From Bacteroidales bacterium (GTDB lineage Bacteria; Bacteroidota; Bacteroidia; Bacteroidales; JAAYUG01), in NCBI GenBank assembly GCA_012517825.1, contig JAAYUG010000147.1, positions 1 through 47,476 on the forward strand: DNA of 47,476 nt, given 5' to 3'. Below the pieces are notes generated by a model that was not told the origin of the DNA, did not search any database, and was given only the letters and a program-made list of their open reading frames with translations. The position numbers and the translations under genes are program-made. Positions within the stretch are counted from its first letter, which is position 1; the number at the start of each line of letters is the position of its first letter. Below, piece by piece: positions 18,544 to 26,367 of this stretch.

Positions 18544-18608
18544 AAATATTTTGAAAAAATTTTCCTTAATTTAAATTTTGTGTTTAATTTGCATTATAAT
18601 CACAGACG

Positions 18609-19691
18609 ATGACTACCGGTAAGGATGTAACCATATATGATATTGCTGAAGAACTTGGTATTTCTGCATCAACTGTTAGCAGGGCACTGAAAGATCATCC
18701 CCATGTAAAGCCGGAACTGAAGAAGAAGATTCTTGCAATTGCAAAACGGCTAGGATATCAGCAGAATAAATTTGCCAGTAATTTAAGGCAGCGGAGGACG
18801 CATACCATTGGGGTCGTCATTCCCCGGCTCGACAGCTACTTTATGTCCACCGTGATTTCAGGTATGGAAAAGGTTGCCAATCAGGCAGGTTATCAGCTCA
18901 TTATCAGCCAATCGCAGGAATCTGCGCAAAAAGAAGTTGCCAATATCAACACCCTTTACAACAGCAGAATTGATGGATTACTGATTTCTTTATCCTATGA
19001 AACACAGTCGCTCGAACATCTGAGTATTCTTTTCAGAAAAGGTATTCCTGTGGTATTCTTTGACCGTGTTTGTGATCATCCTAAATGCAAAAGTGTGGTA
19101 ATCAATAATTTCAAGGCGGGGTATGAGGCTACAGAACATCTGATAAATCAGGGCTGCAAACGAATTGTTCATTTGGGCGGGAGCATGTTACGGAATGTAT
19201 ATTCTGAACGTTACAAAGGGTATATACAGGCCCTGATGGACCATGGAATCAAACCCGATAAAAATCTGATTATTTACAGCGATCTGAGCCGACAGTCAGG
19301 AGAAGAAGTCGCCCGGCAGATGCTTGATTGGAAAAAACTTCCCGACGGAGTTTTTGCGGCCAATGACACCTCGGCTGTTTCATTGATTTGTGAACTAAAG
19401 AAGAACGGTGTAAAAATACCGGAGGAAGTTGCGGTAGTGGGTTTTAACAATGATCCTATTTCCAGTGTAGTTGAACCTCATCTTACGACGATCCATTATC
19501 CGGGACGTGAAATGGGCGAGATTGCAGCTGGTTCCCTCATTAACCTGCTCACTAACAGACAATCCGAAATTCTTAGCACCATTATTCTCAGCCATTCACT
19601 TATCATTCGGGAATCTTCTGCCAGATTGGGTAAATCTTCATCAAAATCTCAGTCTGAAGCAAGAAAAAAGGGAGCTTTGACCTCTGATTAG
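18609..19691 (+). CDS. LacI/GalR-family transcriptional regulator
   Basis: The 360-residue protein has an N-terminal LacI helix-turn-helix at residues 7-55 (VTIYDIAEELGISASTVSRAL, then hinge-helix region ...NLRQRRTHTIGVVIP). The periplasmic-binding-protein-like sensor domain follows, with SRIDGLLISLS, IPVVFFDRVCD, GCKRIVHLGGS, YKGYIQALMDHGI, PDGVFAANDTSAV and VAVVGFNNDPISSVVEPHLTTI. It probably represses susCD and the divergent esterase operon through the two identical operators and is released by a sugar ligand; both statements are inferences from operator identity and location. The ATG at 18609 directly precedes the conserved DNA-binding domain. A LacI regulator is notable because many xylan loci in this phylum use hybrid two-component or ECF/anti-sigma systems. 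Confidence 0.94.
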   Translation: MTTGKDVTIYDIAEELGISASTVSRALKDHPHVKPELKKKILAIAKRLGYQQNKFASNLRQRRTHTIGVVIPRLDSYFMSTVISGMEKVANQAGYQLIISQSQESAQKEVANINTLYNSRIDGLLISLSYETQSLEHLSILFRKGIPVVFFDRVCDHPKCKSVVINNFKAGYEATEHLINQGCKRIVHLGGSMLRNVYSERYKGYIQALMDHGIKPDKNLIIYSDLSRQSGEEVARQMLDWKKLPDGVFAANDTSAVSLICELKKNGVKIPEEVAVVGFNNDPISSVVEPHLTTIHYPGREMGEIAAGSLINLLTNRQSEILSTIILSHSLIIRESSARLGKSSSKSQSEARKKGALTSD

Positions 19692-19727
19692 AAAAGGTTA
19701 AATCAGTTAACGCAAATCTTGAATTAA

Positions 19728-20762
19728 ATGACCTTAGATCAATGGGAATTATTGCTTAAAGTAATTGCCGGGGAAAAACCTAAGGAAAAACTGATCGGAT
19801 TTATTATTGACAGTCCCTGGATCCCTGGCTGGTACAAAGTATCCATACTGGATTACTACGTCAATCCTGAAGTCTGGTTTGAGGCCAATCGCAAAGTGGT
19901 ACAGGATTTTTCCGAAGTATTATTTTTCCCTGGTTTCTGGTCAGAATTTGGTATGTGTACCGAACCATCAGCATTCGGAGCAAAGCTTATCTGGCCGGAA
20001 AATGATTTTCCATTCCCCGGAAAGATTCATGATGCGGAAAAGGGTTTTGGTTCACTTCTCAAACCGGATGTCAGGAAAGAAGGCTTGCTTCCTTTCGTCA
20101 TCAAACGCCTGGTGCATAACCAGGAAAGAATCCGTGCTACAGGCCATGAGATTAAATTTGCCGTTTCACGGGGACCTCTCAATATTGCATCATTCCTCAC
20201 AGGAACAACGGAATTCCTGATGGCAGTCACCATGACTCCTGAAGAAACGAGGAAAGGTCTCGATGTGATTACTGAATTCATCATCGACTGGATATCTTTT
20301 CAGATGGAAACCTTCCGGGAGATTGACGGAATCCTCATCCTGGACGATATCGTTGGATTTCTTGACGAGTATAATTTCAAGGAGTTTGCCTATCCTTATC
20401 TGAAAAAAATTTATGAAAGTTTCCCGGTAAAGGTAAAGTTTTTCCATAACGACGCTTATGGATTGATTTGTGCTCCCTATCTGCATGAAATGGGAATCAA
20501 TCTGTTTAATTTCAGCCATGAACATGGATTGGACGAAATGAAAAAGCTGACACAAAATAAAGTTACCCTTCTGGGAAATATTCCGGGCCGGGATATTCTT
20601 GCTCATGGTTCGGCCGAAGAAATACGAAAACATGTAAGAGAAGCGGGTGCTTCAGTTGTTGATACAACAAGGATTATCTGGTCATGCGGTGGTGGGATGC
20701 CTCCTGATGTACCCACTGAAAACATTAGAGAATTTATTACAGCCGTCCGAGAACTGGGCTGA
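19728..20762 (+). CDS. Uroporphyrinogen decarboxylase (URO-D/MtaA)-fold protein, function unknown
   Basis: The 344-residue cytosolic protein has no signal peptide. It aligns in pattern with the URO-D superfamily that includes haem-pathway HemE and corrinoid methyltransferases such as MtaA: FAVSRGPLNIASFLTG, ILILDDIVGFLDEYNF, VKFFHNDAYG, NKVTLLGNIPGRDILAHGSAEEI and the C-terminal IIWSCGGGMPPDVPTENI. The last motif resembles the zinc-Cys motif of the methyltransferases (Cys320), while the expected His-x-Cys reads His240-Asn-Asp242, so a metal site, if present, would use different ligands. True HemE is unlikely, since the usual substrate-binding N-terminus is missing. It follows the LacI gene by 36 bases on the same strand and probably belongs to the same regulon. 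A role in demethylating an imported methylated sugar is a hypothesis. Confidence 0.8.
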   Translation: MTLDQWELLLKVIAGEKPKEKLIGFIIDSPWIPGWYKVSILDYYVNPEVWFEANRKVVQDFSEVLFFPGFWSEFGMCTEPSAFGAKLIWPENDFPFPGKIHDAEKGFGSLLKPDVRKEGLLPFVIKRLVHNQERIRATGHEIKFAVSRGPLNIASFLTGTTEFLMAVTMTPEETRKGLDVITEFIIDWISFQMETFREIDGILILDDIVGFLDEYNFKEFAYPYLKKIYESFPVKVKFFHNDAYGLICAPYLHEMGINLFNFSHEHGLDEMKKLTQNKVTLLGNIPGRDILAHGSAEEIRKHVREAGASVVDTTRIIWSCGGGMPPDVPTENIREFITAVRELG

Positions 20763-20819
20763 CACCTGATCTGCCCGGCAAGAGTTTTTCCTGATTCTCT
20801 GCTTCTGGCAAAATCAAAC

Positions 20820-20827
20820 TATCTTTG
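20820..20827 (+). promoter_or_regulatory. Predicted -7 promoter box of rlmD
   Basis: TATCTTTG is an exact match to the Bacteroidota -7 box TAnnTTTG. It would place the transcription start near 20834, about 20 bases before the ATG at 20855. No convincing -33 box is visible at the usual distance. Confidence 0.55.
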
Positions 20828-20854
20828 CCAACGGAGATACTGCTAAATTATTGC

Positions 20855-22267
20855 ATGAATCTAAAAACTGAGAAGGAAGATACCTTGCGGCTTGAAATTA
20901 CTTCGTATGCTTCCGAAGGAAAAGCCCTGGGACGATACGGAAATATTGTGGTGTTTGTAAAAGGAGCTGTTCCCGGTGATGTGGTTGATGTGAGCATTTT
21001 TCGCCGCAGAAAGAATTACTGGGAAGGTGTTATTGAAAAAGTCATTACTGAAAGCAGCTTTCGTACACAACCCTTTTGCCGCCATTTCGGAATATGCGGA
21101 GGTTGTACCTGGCAGAACCTGTCCTATGAAAAACAACTTCTTTTTAAAGAAACCCAGGTAAAGGAACAACTGGAACGGATCGGAAAAATAGATGATATAC
21201 CCTTGCAACCCATCCTCAGGTCACCGGAAGCCCTTTTCTACCGAAACAAATTGGAATTTACCTTTCATCCTCTCCGGTGGCTTTATGACGACGAGATCGG
21301 GAAAGAGATTCCTTCATCCGGTTTACCCGCTCTGGGATTTCACGTTCCTGGAAAATTCGACAAAGTTCTGGACATCGAAGAATGTTTCCTTCAGCCGGAA
21401 CCTTCAAATGCTATACGCAGAGCGGCAAAAGAGATTGCCCTGAAACTGAATATGGAGTTTTACGATCCGAAAAAACATGAGGGCTTACTGCGGACTCTTC
21501 TGATCCGGAACAATGCTTCAGGCGAATTTCTGGTGGCAGTGATGCTGAAACATGAGGATGAAGAACGCCGTACTGCCTTTCTCGATGAACTGTCCCAACG
21601 TTTTCCGCAGATTGTTTCCCTCTGGTATGTTATCAATCCCAAGCTCAACGATGCCTGGTCTGATCTGGATGTCATCCATTATAAAGGAAAGGAGTTTCTT
21701 ACCGAACAGATGGAGGATCTTACATTCAGGATAGGTCCAAAATCTTTTTTTCAGACCAATACCCGTCAGGCACTGAACCTGTATCGCGTTGTCAGGGAAT
21801 ATGCAGGGCTTAAAGGATCAGAAACCGTTTATGATTTTTACACCGGTACCGGAACAATCGCTTTGTTTCTTTCGCGACAGGCCGGAAAGGTAGTTGGTCT
21901 GGAATATGTGAACGAAGCGGTGGAGGATGCAAAAATCAATGCGGCGGTTAACAACATTGAAAATACAGTGTTTTATGCCGGCGACATCAGAAGAATTTTT
22001 TCAGATGAATTTCTGCAAAAAGAGGGAAGGCCCGATGTGCTGATCATGGATCCACCGAGGAATGGTGTGCATGAGGATGTGCTCAGGGGAGTGCTGAAGG
22101 CCTCGCCGGAACGAATTGTTTATGTAAGCTGCAATCCCGCCACGCAGGCAAGAGATATTGCACTGCTGTCCTCATTGTACCGGCTTACGAAGGTTCAGCC
22201 GGTTGATATGTTTCCCCATACCATGCATGTTGAAAGTGTCGCTTTGCTGGAGAAAATAAATCAATGA
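20855..22267 (+). CDS. rlmD: 23S rRNA (uracil-C5)-methyltransferase, RlmD/RumA family
   Basis: The enzyme methylates C5 of a uracil in 23S rRNA (U1939 in E. coli numbering) with S-adenosylmethionine. From the ATG at 20855 the protein has 470 residues. It has a TRAM RNA-binding domain (EITSYASEGKALGRYGNIVVFVKGAVPGD), an iron-sulfur cluster motif CRHFGICGGC (C-x5-C-x2-C) with a later Cys in EECFLQP, the SAM-binding motif VYDFYTGTGTIALFLS, DPPRNGVHEDVL and the catalytic-Cys motif YVSCNPATQARD. It ends with HTMHVESVALLEK, as is typical. A TTG codon at 20825 would extend the frame by 10 residues but overlaps the promoter box, so the ATG is preferred. Bacteroidota often have several paralogues, so the exact target base may differ. 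Confidence 0.93.
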   Translation: MNLKTEKEDTLRLEITSYASEGKALGRYGNIVVFVKGAVPGDVVDVSIFRRRKNYWEGVIEKVITESSFRTQPFCRHFGICGGCTWQNLSYEKQLLFKETQVKEQLERIGKIDDIPLQPILRSPEALFYRNKLEFTFHPLRWLYDDEIGKEIPSSGLPALGFHVPGKFDKVLDIEECFLQPEPSNAIRRAAKEIALKLNMEFYDPKKHEGLLRTLLIRNNASGEFLVAVMLKHEDEERRTAFLDELSQRFPQIVSLWYVINPKLNDAWSDLDVIHYKGKEFLTEQMEDLTFRIGPKSFFQTNTRQALNLYRVVREYAGLKGSETVYDFYTGTGTIALFLSRQAGKVVGLEYVNEAVEDAKINAAVNNIENTVFYAGDIRRIFSDEFLQKEGRPDVLIMDPPRNGVHEDVLRGVLKASPERIVYVSCNPATQARDIALLSSLYRLTKVQPVDMFPHTMHVESVALLEKINQ

Positions 22268-22268
22268 T

Positions 22269-22514
22269 ATGAAATTTACCCGTGAAGACTATATACGGCG
22301 CATCATCGACAAGGAAGGCAAGATTCCTGATGATGAACCGGTTTTCCTTTTGCGTGCCCAGGATAAATACGCCCCTGCAACCTTACGTTATTATGCAAAA
22401 TTACTGGAAGAGGACGGAAACAAGGAAATGGCCGAAGAGTTATACCGTCATGCCAGGGAAATGATTGTATGGCAGAAGTCGGTGAAAGTGAAGAAGCCCG
22501 ATAAACCGCAGTAA
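22269..22514 (+). CDS. Small conserved hypothetical protein
   Basis: The 81-residue protein starts one base after the rlmD stop codon, so it is translated from the same transcript and probably by coupling. It is highly charged, without signal peptide or membrane segment. The pattern FLLRAQDKYAPATLRYYAKLLEEDGNKEMAEELYRHAREM suggests two amphipathic helices resembling a single tetratricopeptide-like hairpin. No catalytic motif is seen and no function is assigned. A probable terminator lies about 70 bases downstream. Confidence 0.75.
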   Translation: MKFTREDYIRRIIDKEGKIPDDEPVFLLRAQDKYAPATLRYYAKLLEEDGNKEMAEELYRHAREMIVWQKSVKVKKPDKPQ

Positions 22515-22583
22515 TTCTTCTTTCTGTCTGTTGCAGTTTTCGTAACTCATCGTTTGCGGGATGATCCCTGATTGGGGGGATCC

Positions 22584-22629
22584 AGCAGCCGCAATGGCAT
22601 CCTTCGCTTTCGCTCCGGCTGCTTTTTTT
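22584..22629 (+). terminator. Probable rho-independent terminator after the rlmD transcript
   Basis: AGCAGCCG at 22584-22591 pairs with CGGCTGCT at 22616-22623, directly followed by a run of seven T (22623-22629). The loop is long (24 bases). It lies 70 bases after the small gene and would end the rlmD transcript. Confidence 0.6.
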
Positions 22630-22678
22630 ATAGTCCTTCGTCCTCGTGCAAGCGAGCTTGCGTCGGACTCAGTCCTAT

Positions 22679-22702
22679 AAAAAAATCCCGCTTTCAGCGG
22701 GA
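22679..22702 (-). terminator. Rho-independent terminator of tRNA-Ser
   Basis: On the minus strand TCCCGCT and AGCGGGA (22686-22702) form a 7-base stem with a short loop, followed by seven T (22685 to 22679). It begins 12 bases after the tRNA 3' end, as expected for a single-gene tRNA transcript. Confidence 0.8.
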
Positions 22703-22713
22703 AATTGCGGCTG

Positions 22714-22802
22714 CGGAGAGAGAGGGATTCGAACCCTCGGTCCCGCGGAAGCGGGACAACGGTTTTCGAGACCGCCCCGTTCGGCCACTCCGGCATCTCT
22801 CC
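22714..22802 (-). tRNA. tRNA-Ser (anticodon CGA)
   Basis: The 89-base minus-strand sequence folds as a class II tRNA. The acceptor stem is GGAGAGA/TCTCTCC with discriminator G. The D arm is GCCGGAGTGGCCGAACGGGGC, with the anticodon loop CTCGAAA giving anticodon CGA for the serine codon UCG. The long variable arm has the stem GTCCCGC/GCGGGAC. The T arm reads GAGGGTTCGAATCCCTC. CCA is not encoded, as is usual in this phylum. The long variable arm and anticodon together make the serine assignment firm. A rho-independent terminator follows. Confidence 0.97.
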
Positions 22803-22913
22803 TGAGAGCTGCAAAGGTAAATTTTTTTCATGTTATCCCAAATGAATCGGATTATGGGAAATATCTTATTTTTACTGCTGACGAACTGAAAATTTTTCAT
22901 CCTATCAACTAAT

Positions 22914-23822
22914 ATGATCAGCAAAAGTATTTTCCGGGTACCCTTTTTCCTCCTGATGCTCTTGCTTTGCTCCTGTTCCGGGCATAAACCTCCTACCACA
23001 CCTGCCTTTGTTCAGTCATGGAAAGCATGGCAAAAGAACCGTATGGAACGCCTGAAAAGCGAAAACGGATGGCTGAACCTGGCTGGACTTTACTGGCTTC
23101 AGCAAGGGATCAATCCATTTGGAAGCGACAGTTCCTGTGCATTGGTTTTCCCGCCTTCGGCCCCTCCGGTAGCAGGAAAATTTATCAGAAAAGATTCACT
23201 GGTCACCCTGGAAGTCCATCCCGGTGTCGTCATTGAATCGGAAGGCAAACAGGTCCGGTCTGTTGTTCTTGAGTCTGATGCTACCGGACATCCGACTGCT
23301 CTCAGAATGGGATCTCTGGTATTTTACCTCATAAAAAGGGACACGCTTCTGGGCATAAGGTTGCGCGATTTGAACAGCCCTCTTTCTTCTTCACTCGATT
23401 CAATTCCCTGTTATCCTCCTGACAGCGCATGGAAAATAACAGCACAATTCCATCCTTTTGAAAAACCCCAAAAAATGTATGTGCATACGGTAATCGGAAC
23501 GCTTGAAGAATATACTGTACCGGGTAAGCTGATATTTGAACTGGAGGGGCGAAAGCAGACCCTTCTCCCATTCAAGGAAGGGCAGGGGTTTTTTATCATT
23601 TTTGGCGATGGAACCAGTGCCGTAGAAACATACGGGGCGGGAAGGTTCCTTCAGGCCGACGAACCCGACTTAACCGGAAAGGTTGTTCTTGATTTCAACC
23701 GGGCATACAATCCTCCCTGTGCTTTTACACCCTATGCTACATGTCCCTTGCCCCCGAAAGAAAATCTGTTATCGGTAAAAATTACTGCAGGTGAAAAAGA
23801 TCCTCATGTATATGCGCATTAG
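22914..23822 (+). CDS. DUF1684 domain lipoprotein
   Basis: The 302-residue protein has a lipoprotein signal with lipobox LCSCS (MISKSIFRVPFFLLMLLL then CSC), so it is membrane-anchored outside the cytoplasm. The remainder is a DUF1684 domain with the typical opening RLKSENGWLNLAGLYWLQ, a GSDSS block with FPP, and the closing block LDFNRAYNPPCAFTPYATCPLPP, which carries conserved Cys, Pro and Arg-Ala-Tyr residues. The biochemical activity of DUF1684 is not established, as far as I know. Its stop codon overlaps the start region of the next gene, so the two are probably translated together. Confidence 0.88.
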   Translation: MISKSIFRVPFFLLMLLLCSCSGHKPPTTPAFVQSWKAWQKNRMERLKSENGWLNLAGLYWLQQGINPFGSDSSCALVFPPSAPPVAGKFIRKDSLVTLEVHPGVVIESEGKQVRSVVLESDATGHPTALRMGSLVFYLIKRDTLLGIRLRDLNSPLSSSLDSIPCYPPDSAWKITAQFHPFEKPQKMYVHTVIGTLEEYTVPGKLIFELEGRKQTLLPFKEGQGFFIIFGDGTSAVETYGAGRFLQADEPDLTGKVVLDFNRAYNPPCAFTPYATCPLPPKENLLSVKITAGEKDPHVYAH

Positions 23823-25350
23823 TATCAGCTTTCTGTTTGTGCTTCTGCTACTGGCCGGATGTTCCTCTTCCGGCCACAGGTATTATTTTAGTCCGGCAAA
23901 CGGCGATGACCGGAATGACGGGTTGTCGGAGCAAAATCCTTTTCGCACGCTCAGCCGGGCGCGAACACTCTGTCTGAAGCCGGGGGATGCGATTCTTCTG
24001 GCCGCAGGGGAGGTATTTAATGATAGTCTGATCCTGGAAAACCTAAATGGCCGGCCGGGAAATGAAATCGCGATATCTTCCTATGGCGGGGGGAGAGCTA
24101 TAATTATGGCAGATAAAGGTACTGCAATTAAAATCAAAGGTGGTTCACATGTGGTGGTGAAGAATATCCGGGTAGAGGGTGCCGGTCGACTGAAAGGCAA
24201 TGCAGGCAGTGGTGTGGATCTTTATGAGGTTCATTATACCGCAGTCGACAGCCTGGAAGCAGAGGGTTTTGGCTGGTGCGGCGTCCGGGTTACCGGGGGG
24301 AGCCATATCTCCATAACCCATGTGTATGCTCACGATAACGGATTTGCCGGTATCAATGTCGAGTCAGGAGGAAGAGACTGTGCAGGATTGCCGTGTTCCG
24401 GAACAAAATCGGTGTACGATGTGTACATTGGATATTGTACCGCTGAAAATAATCCCGGATCACCCATGGTGCTGAACAATCACAGCGGAAACGGAATTCT
24501 TCTGGGAGGAGTTACCCGCGGGGTGATTGAATATTGCGAAGCCATGAACAACGGATGGGATATGCCCCGCGAAGGAAACGGCCCGGTGGGAATATGGACC
24601 TATATGAGCGACAGCATCGTAATTCAGTATTGCTACTCTCACCACAATAAGACCTCTCCCACTGGTGCCGACGGAGGCGGATTTGACCTCGACGGAGGGG
24701 TTACCAATTCCGTAGTCCGGTGGAACCTTTCGGCCTTCAATGAAGGAGGCGGCTATGGCCTTTTCCAGTATGCCGGTGCCACTGAATGGAACAACAATAC
24801 GATTTACTGCAATATAAGTTACCTCGATGGAAAGAAAAACGGGAAAGCCGGAGTCTTTGTCTGGTGCGACCCCTATGCTGTTCCCATGGGGACTGCTTAT
24901 ATTTTCAACAATACCGTTATCAATGATGCCGGATATGGCTGTAATTTTCAGCCAGGAAGCTACCGCGGCATGCTGTTCTATAACAACATCTTCCTTGTGG
25001 GTAGCGGGGAAAAAAGGATGGCCGGAGGGGATTCGCTTACATCGACGTTTCGTCATAACCTCTACTGGTCGCAATGGCATCAGAGCCGCAATCTCCTCCA
25101 GCCTGATGCCTCATTTGACAGGGAAGCACTGATTGCTGATCCGTTGCTGAACCTTCCTCCGCAGGGCGATAGTCTGAAAATGGATGTCAGGTTTCTGAAA
25201 GAGATTGCCTGGTTCCGACCGGCACCCGGCTCTCCGGTATGCAATGCCGGCGTTAACCTTCCCGGTCCCTTTCCTGATTTCACAGGATCCGTGCCGGCTA
25301 TTGGCACCAAGCCTTCCCTTGGGGCATTCCTTTGCAAAACAAAAGAATAA
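23791..25350 (+). CDS. Right-handed parallel beta-helix lipoprotein, possible polysaccharide lyase-like protein
   Basis: The protein has up to 519 residues with a lipoprotein signal (ISFLFVLLLLAGCSS). The mature part starts YYFSPANGDDRNDGLSEQNPFRTLSRA, the N-terminal cap common to secreted right-handed beta-helix proteins (DUF1565/PL6- or pectate-lyase-like). Repeated short strands with Asn, Gly and His turns follow (VVVKNIRVEGAG, SHISITHVYAHDNGFAGINVES, GVIEYCEAMNNGWD, SIVIQYCYSHHNKTS, NSVVRWNLSAFNEGGGYGLF), consistent with parallel beta-helix repeats over about 100-400. The start is ambiguous: GTG at 23791 gives a lysine-rich n-region (MKKILMYMRIS), ATG at 23806 or 23812 gives shorter ones. 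All overlap the DUF1684 gene. Substrate cannot be read from the sequence. Confidence 0.85.
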   Translation: MKKILMYMRISISFLFVLLLLAGCSSSGHRYYFSPANGDDRNDGLSEQNPFRTLSRARTLCLKPGDAILLAAGEVFNDSLILENLNGRPGNEIAISSYGGGRAIIMADKGTAIKIKGGSHVVVKNIRVEGAGRLKGNAGSGVDLYEVHYTAVDSLEAEGFGWCGVRVTGGSHISITHVYAHDNGFAGINVESGGRDCAGLPCSGTKSVYDVYIGYCTAENNPGSPMVLNNHSGNGILLGGVTRGVIEYCEAMNNGWDMPREGNGPVGIWTYMSDSIVIQYCYSHHNKTSPTGADGGGFDLDGGVTNSVVRWNLSAFNEGGGYGLFQYAGATEWNNNTIYCNISYLDGKKNGKAGVFVWCDPYAVPMGTAYIFNNTVINDAGYGCNFQPGSYRGMLFYNNIFLVGSGEKRMAGGDSLTSTFRHNLYWSQWHQSRNLLQPDASFDREALIADPLLNLPPQGDSLKMDVRFLKEIAWFRPAPGSPVCNAGVNLPGPFPDFTGSVPAIGTKPSLGAFLCKTKE

Positions 25351-25446
25351 TTGCTATGAAACCCATATGTTTTGCAAGCTCGAACACAGTGGTAATAAAA
25401 TGACGAACATGTGGATTCCATCATACCATTGAAAATCAATTTTATT

Positions 25447-26244
25447 ATGATGAAACGACTCAGAATCTGGCATGTAGGCAACTGGTGCTTTCACACCGGT
25501 CAAACCTACATTGAATCTCCTTTTTTTCATTCAACAAAAGGAGTTGAATTTCTGAACTATGCAAAAAATTTTGTTGAGGCATTGAAAAAGATTCCCGGCG
25601 CAGAGGTTATATCGGAACCGTCATGGAACCTGTATAATATGTCGCCCGAACAATTTGACGAACGACTGCGATGGGCTACCACCATTGTATTTGGTGATGT
25701 CGAAACCAAATGCCTGCATCTTCATCCCGATTTTTTCAACAGAAACAAATGGGATAAATATGTAACCTTTCCTGACCGCTTTGTTTTACTGAAAGACTGG
25801 GTGAATAACGGAGGGCATTTTCATATGCTGGGTGGCTGGAATTCATTCAGCGGCGAGATGGGCAAAGGCGGATGGGGCAGGAGCCTGTTTCACAATGTCT
25901 TGCCTGTTGTTTGCCTGCAGGGTGACGATCTGATCGAATCAACGGCCAGTTTCCCTGTCCGTGCGCCTCATCCCGGTCATCCGGTTATTGAAGGAATTCC
26001 CTTTGATGAAATCCCTCCCATTCTTGGTTTCAATGAAACTTCACTCAGGCCGGGAGCCGATTGCATTCTGGAAATTGGCTATGACGGAAAATGGTATCCT
26101 CTGCTGGCAGCTCAGCGATTCGGAAAGGGAAAAGCTTCTGCTTTTACCACCAGTGCTTCTCCCCACTGGGGCATTAACCTCCAGCGCTGGGAGAAATATG
26201 ACAAGCTGTGGCTGCAACTTTTTACCAGATTATTTGAAGAGTAA
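25447..26244 (+). CDS. ThuA/class I glutamine-amidotransferase-like domain protein (PF07090-like)
   Basis: From the ATG at 25447 the protein has 265 residues and lacks a signal peptide. The pattern resembles the putative glutamine-amidotransferase family PF07090: MKRLRIWHVGNWCFHTG at the start, a segment where TTIVFGDVETKCLHLHPDFF precedes RFVLLKDWVNNGGHFHMLGGWNSFSG (the strand and turn that carry the Cys nucleophile in real amidotransferases), HPGHPVIEGIPFDEIPPILGFNE, then FGKGKASAFTTSASPHWGINL. The nucleophile position has Trp-Asn-Ser rather than Cys, so glutaminase activity is doubtful, as with ThuA-like proteins of sugar metabolism. An upstream ATG at 25411 is less likely. It is the last plus-strand gene before two tandem hairpins. 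Confidence 0.82.
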   Translation: MMKRLRIWHVGNWCFHTGQTYIESPFFHSTKGVEFLNYAKNFVEALKKIPGAEVISEPSWNLYNMSPEQFDERLRWATTIVFGDVETKCLHLHPDFFNRNKWDKYVTFPDRFVLLKDWVNNGGHFHMLGGWNSFSGEMGKGGWGRSLFHNVLPVVCLQGDDLIESTASFPVRAPHPGHPVIEGIPFDEIPPILGFNETSLRPGADCILEIGYDGKWYPLLAAQRFGKGKASAFTTSASPHWGINLQRWEKYDKLWLQLFTRLFEE

Positions 26245-26261
26245 CAGTTGCCATTCTATAA

Positions 26262-26319
26262 AATTCTTTCAATACACTGACGCAATTTTATAAAAATACG
26301 TCAGTTTAATGAAGGAATT
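26262..26319. terminator. Imperfect hairpin after the ThuA-like gene
   Basis: ACTGACG at 26276-26282 pairs with CGTCAGT at 26299-26305 around a 16-base AT-rich loop. The stem continues outward with AATTCTTTCA (26262-26271) against TGAAGGAATT (26310-26319) with one mismatch. It begins 18 bases after the stop codon. Confidence 0.5.
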
Positions 26320-26357
26320 ACATAAAAATCCTTCAATATATTGAAGGATTTTTATGT
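26320..26357. terminator. Perfect 38-base palindrome, bidirectional terminator
   Basis: Two perfect 19-base arms meet without spacer (right arm TATTGAAGGATTTTTATGT). T runs lie at the ends in both directions. It lies between the convergent ThuA-like gene and the GH2 gene, so it probably ends both transcripts. Confidence 0.8.
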
Positions 26358-26367
26358 TTTTCTGTCA

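Noticed and set aside
19728-20762. Haem biosynthesis enzyme HemE
   Set aside because: The fold matches, but the N-terminal substrate motif of true uroporphyrinogen decarboxylases is not seen and the C-terminal Cys motif resembles methyltransferase relatives.
22440-22814. 124-codon minus-strand reading frame over the tRNA-Ser gene
   Set aside because: It runs through a well-folded tRNA and two terminators and has no recognisable domain; similar chance frames over tRNA-Ser are common.
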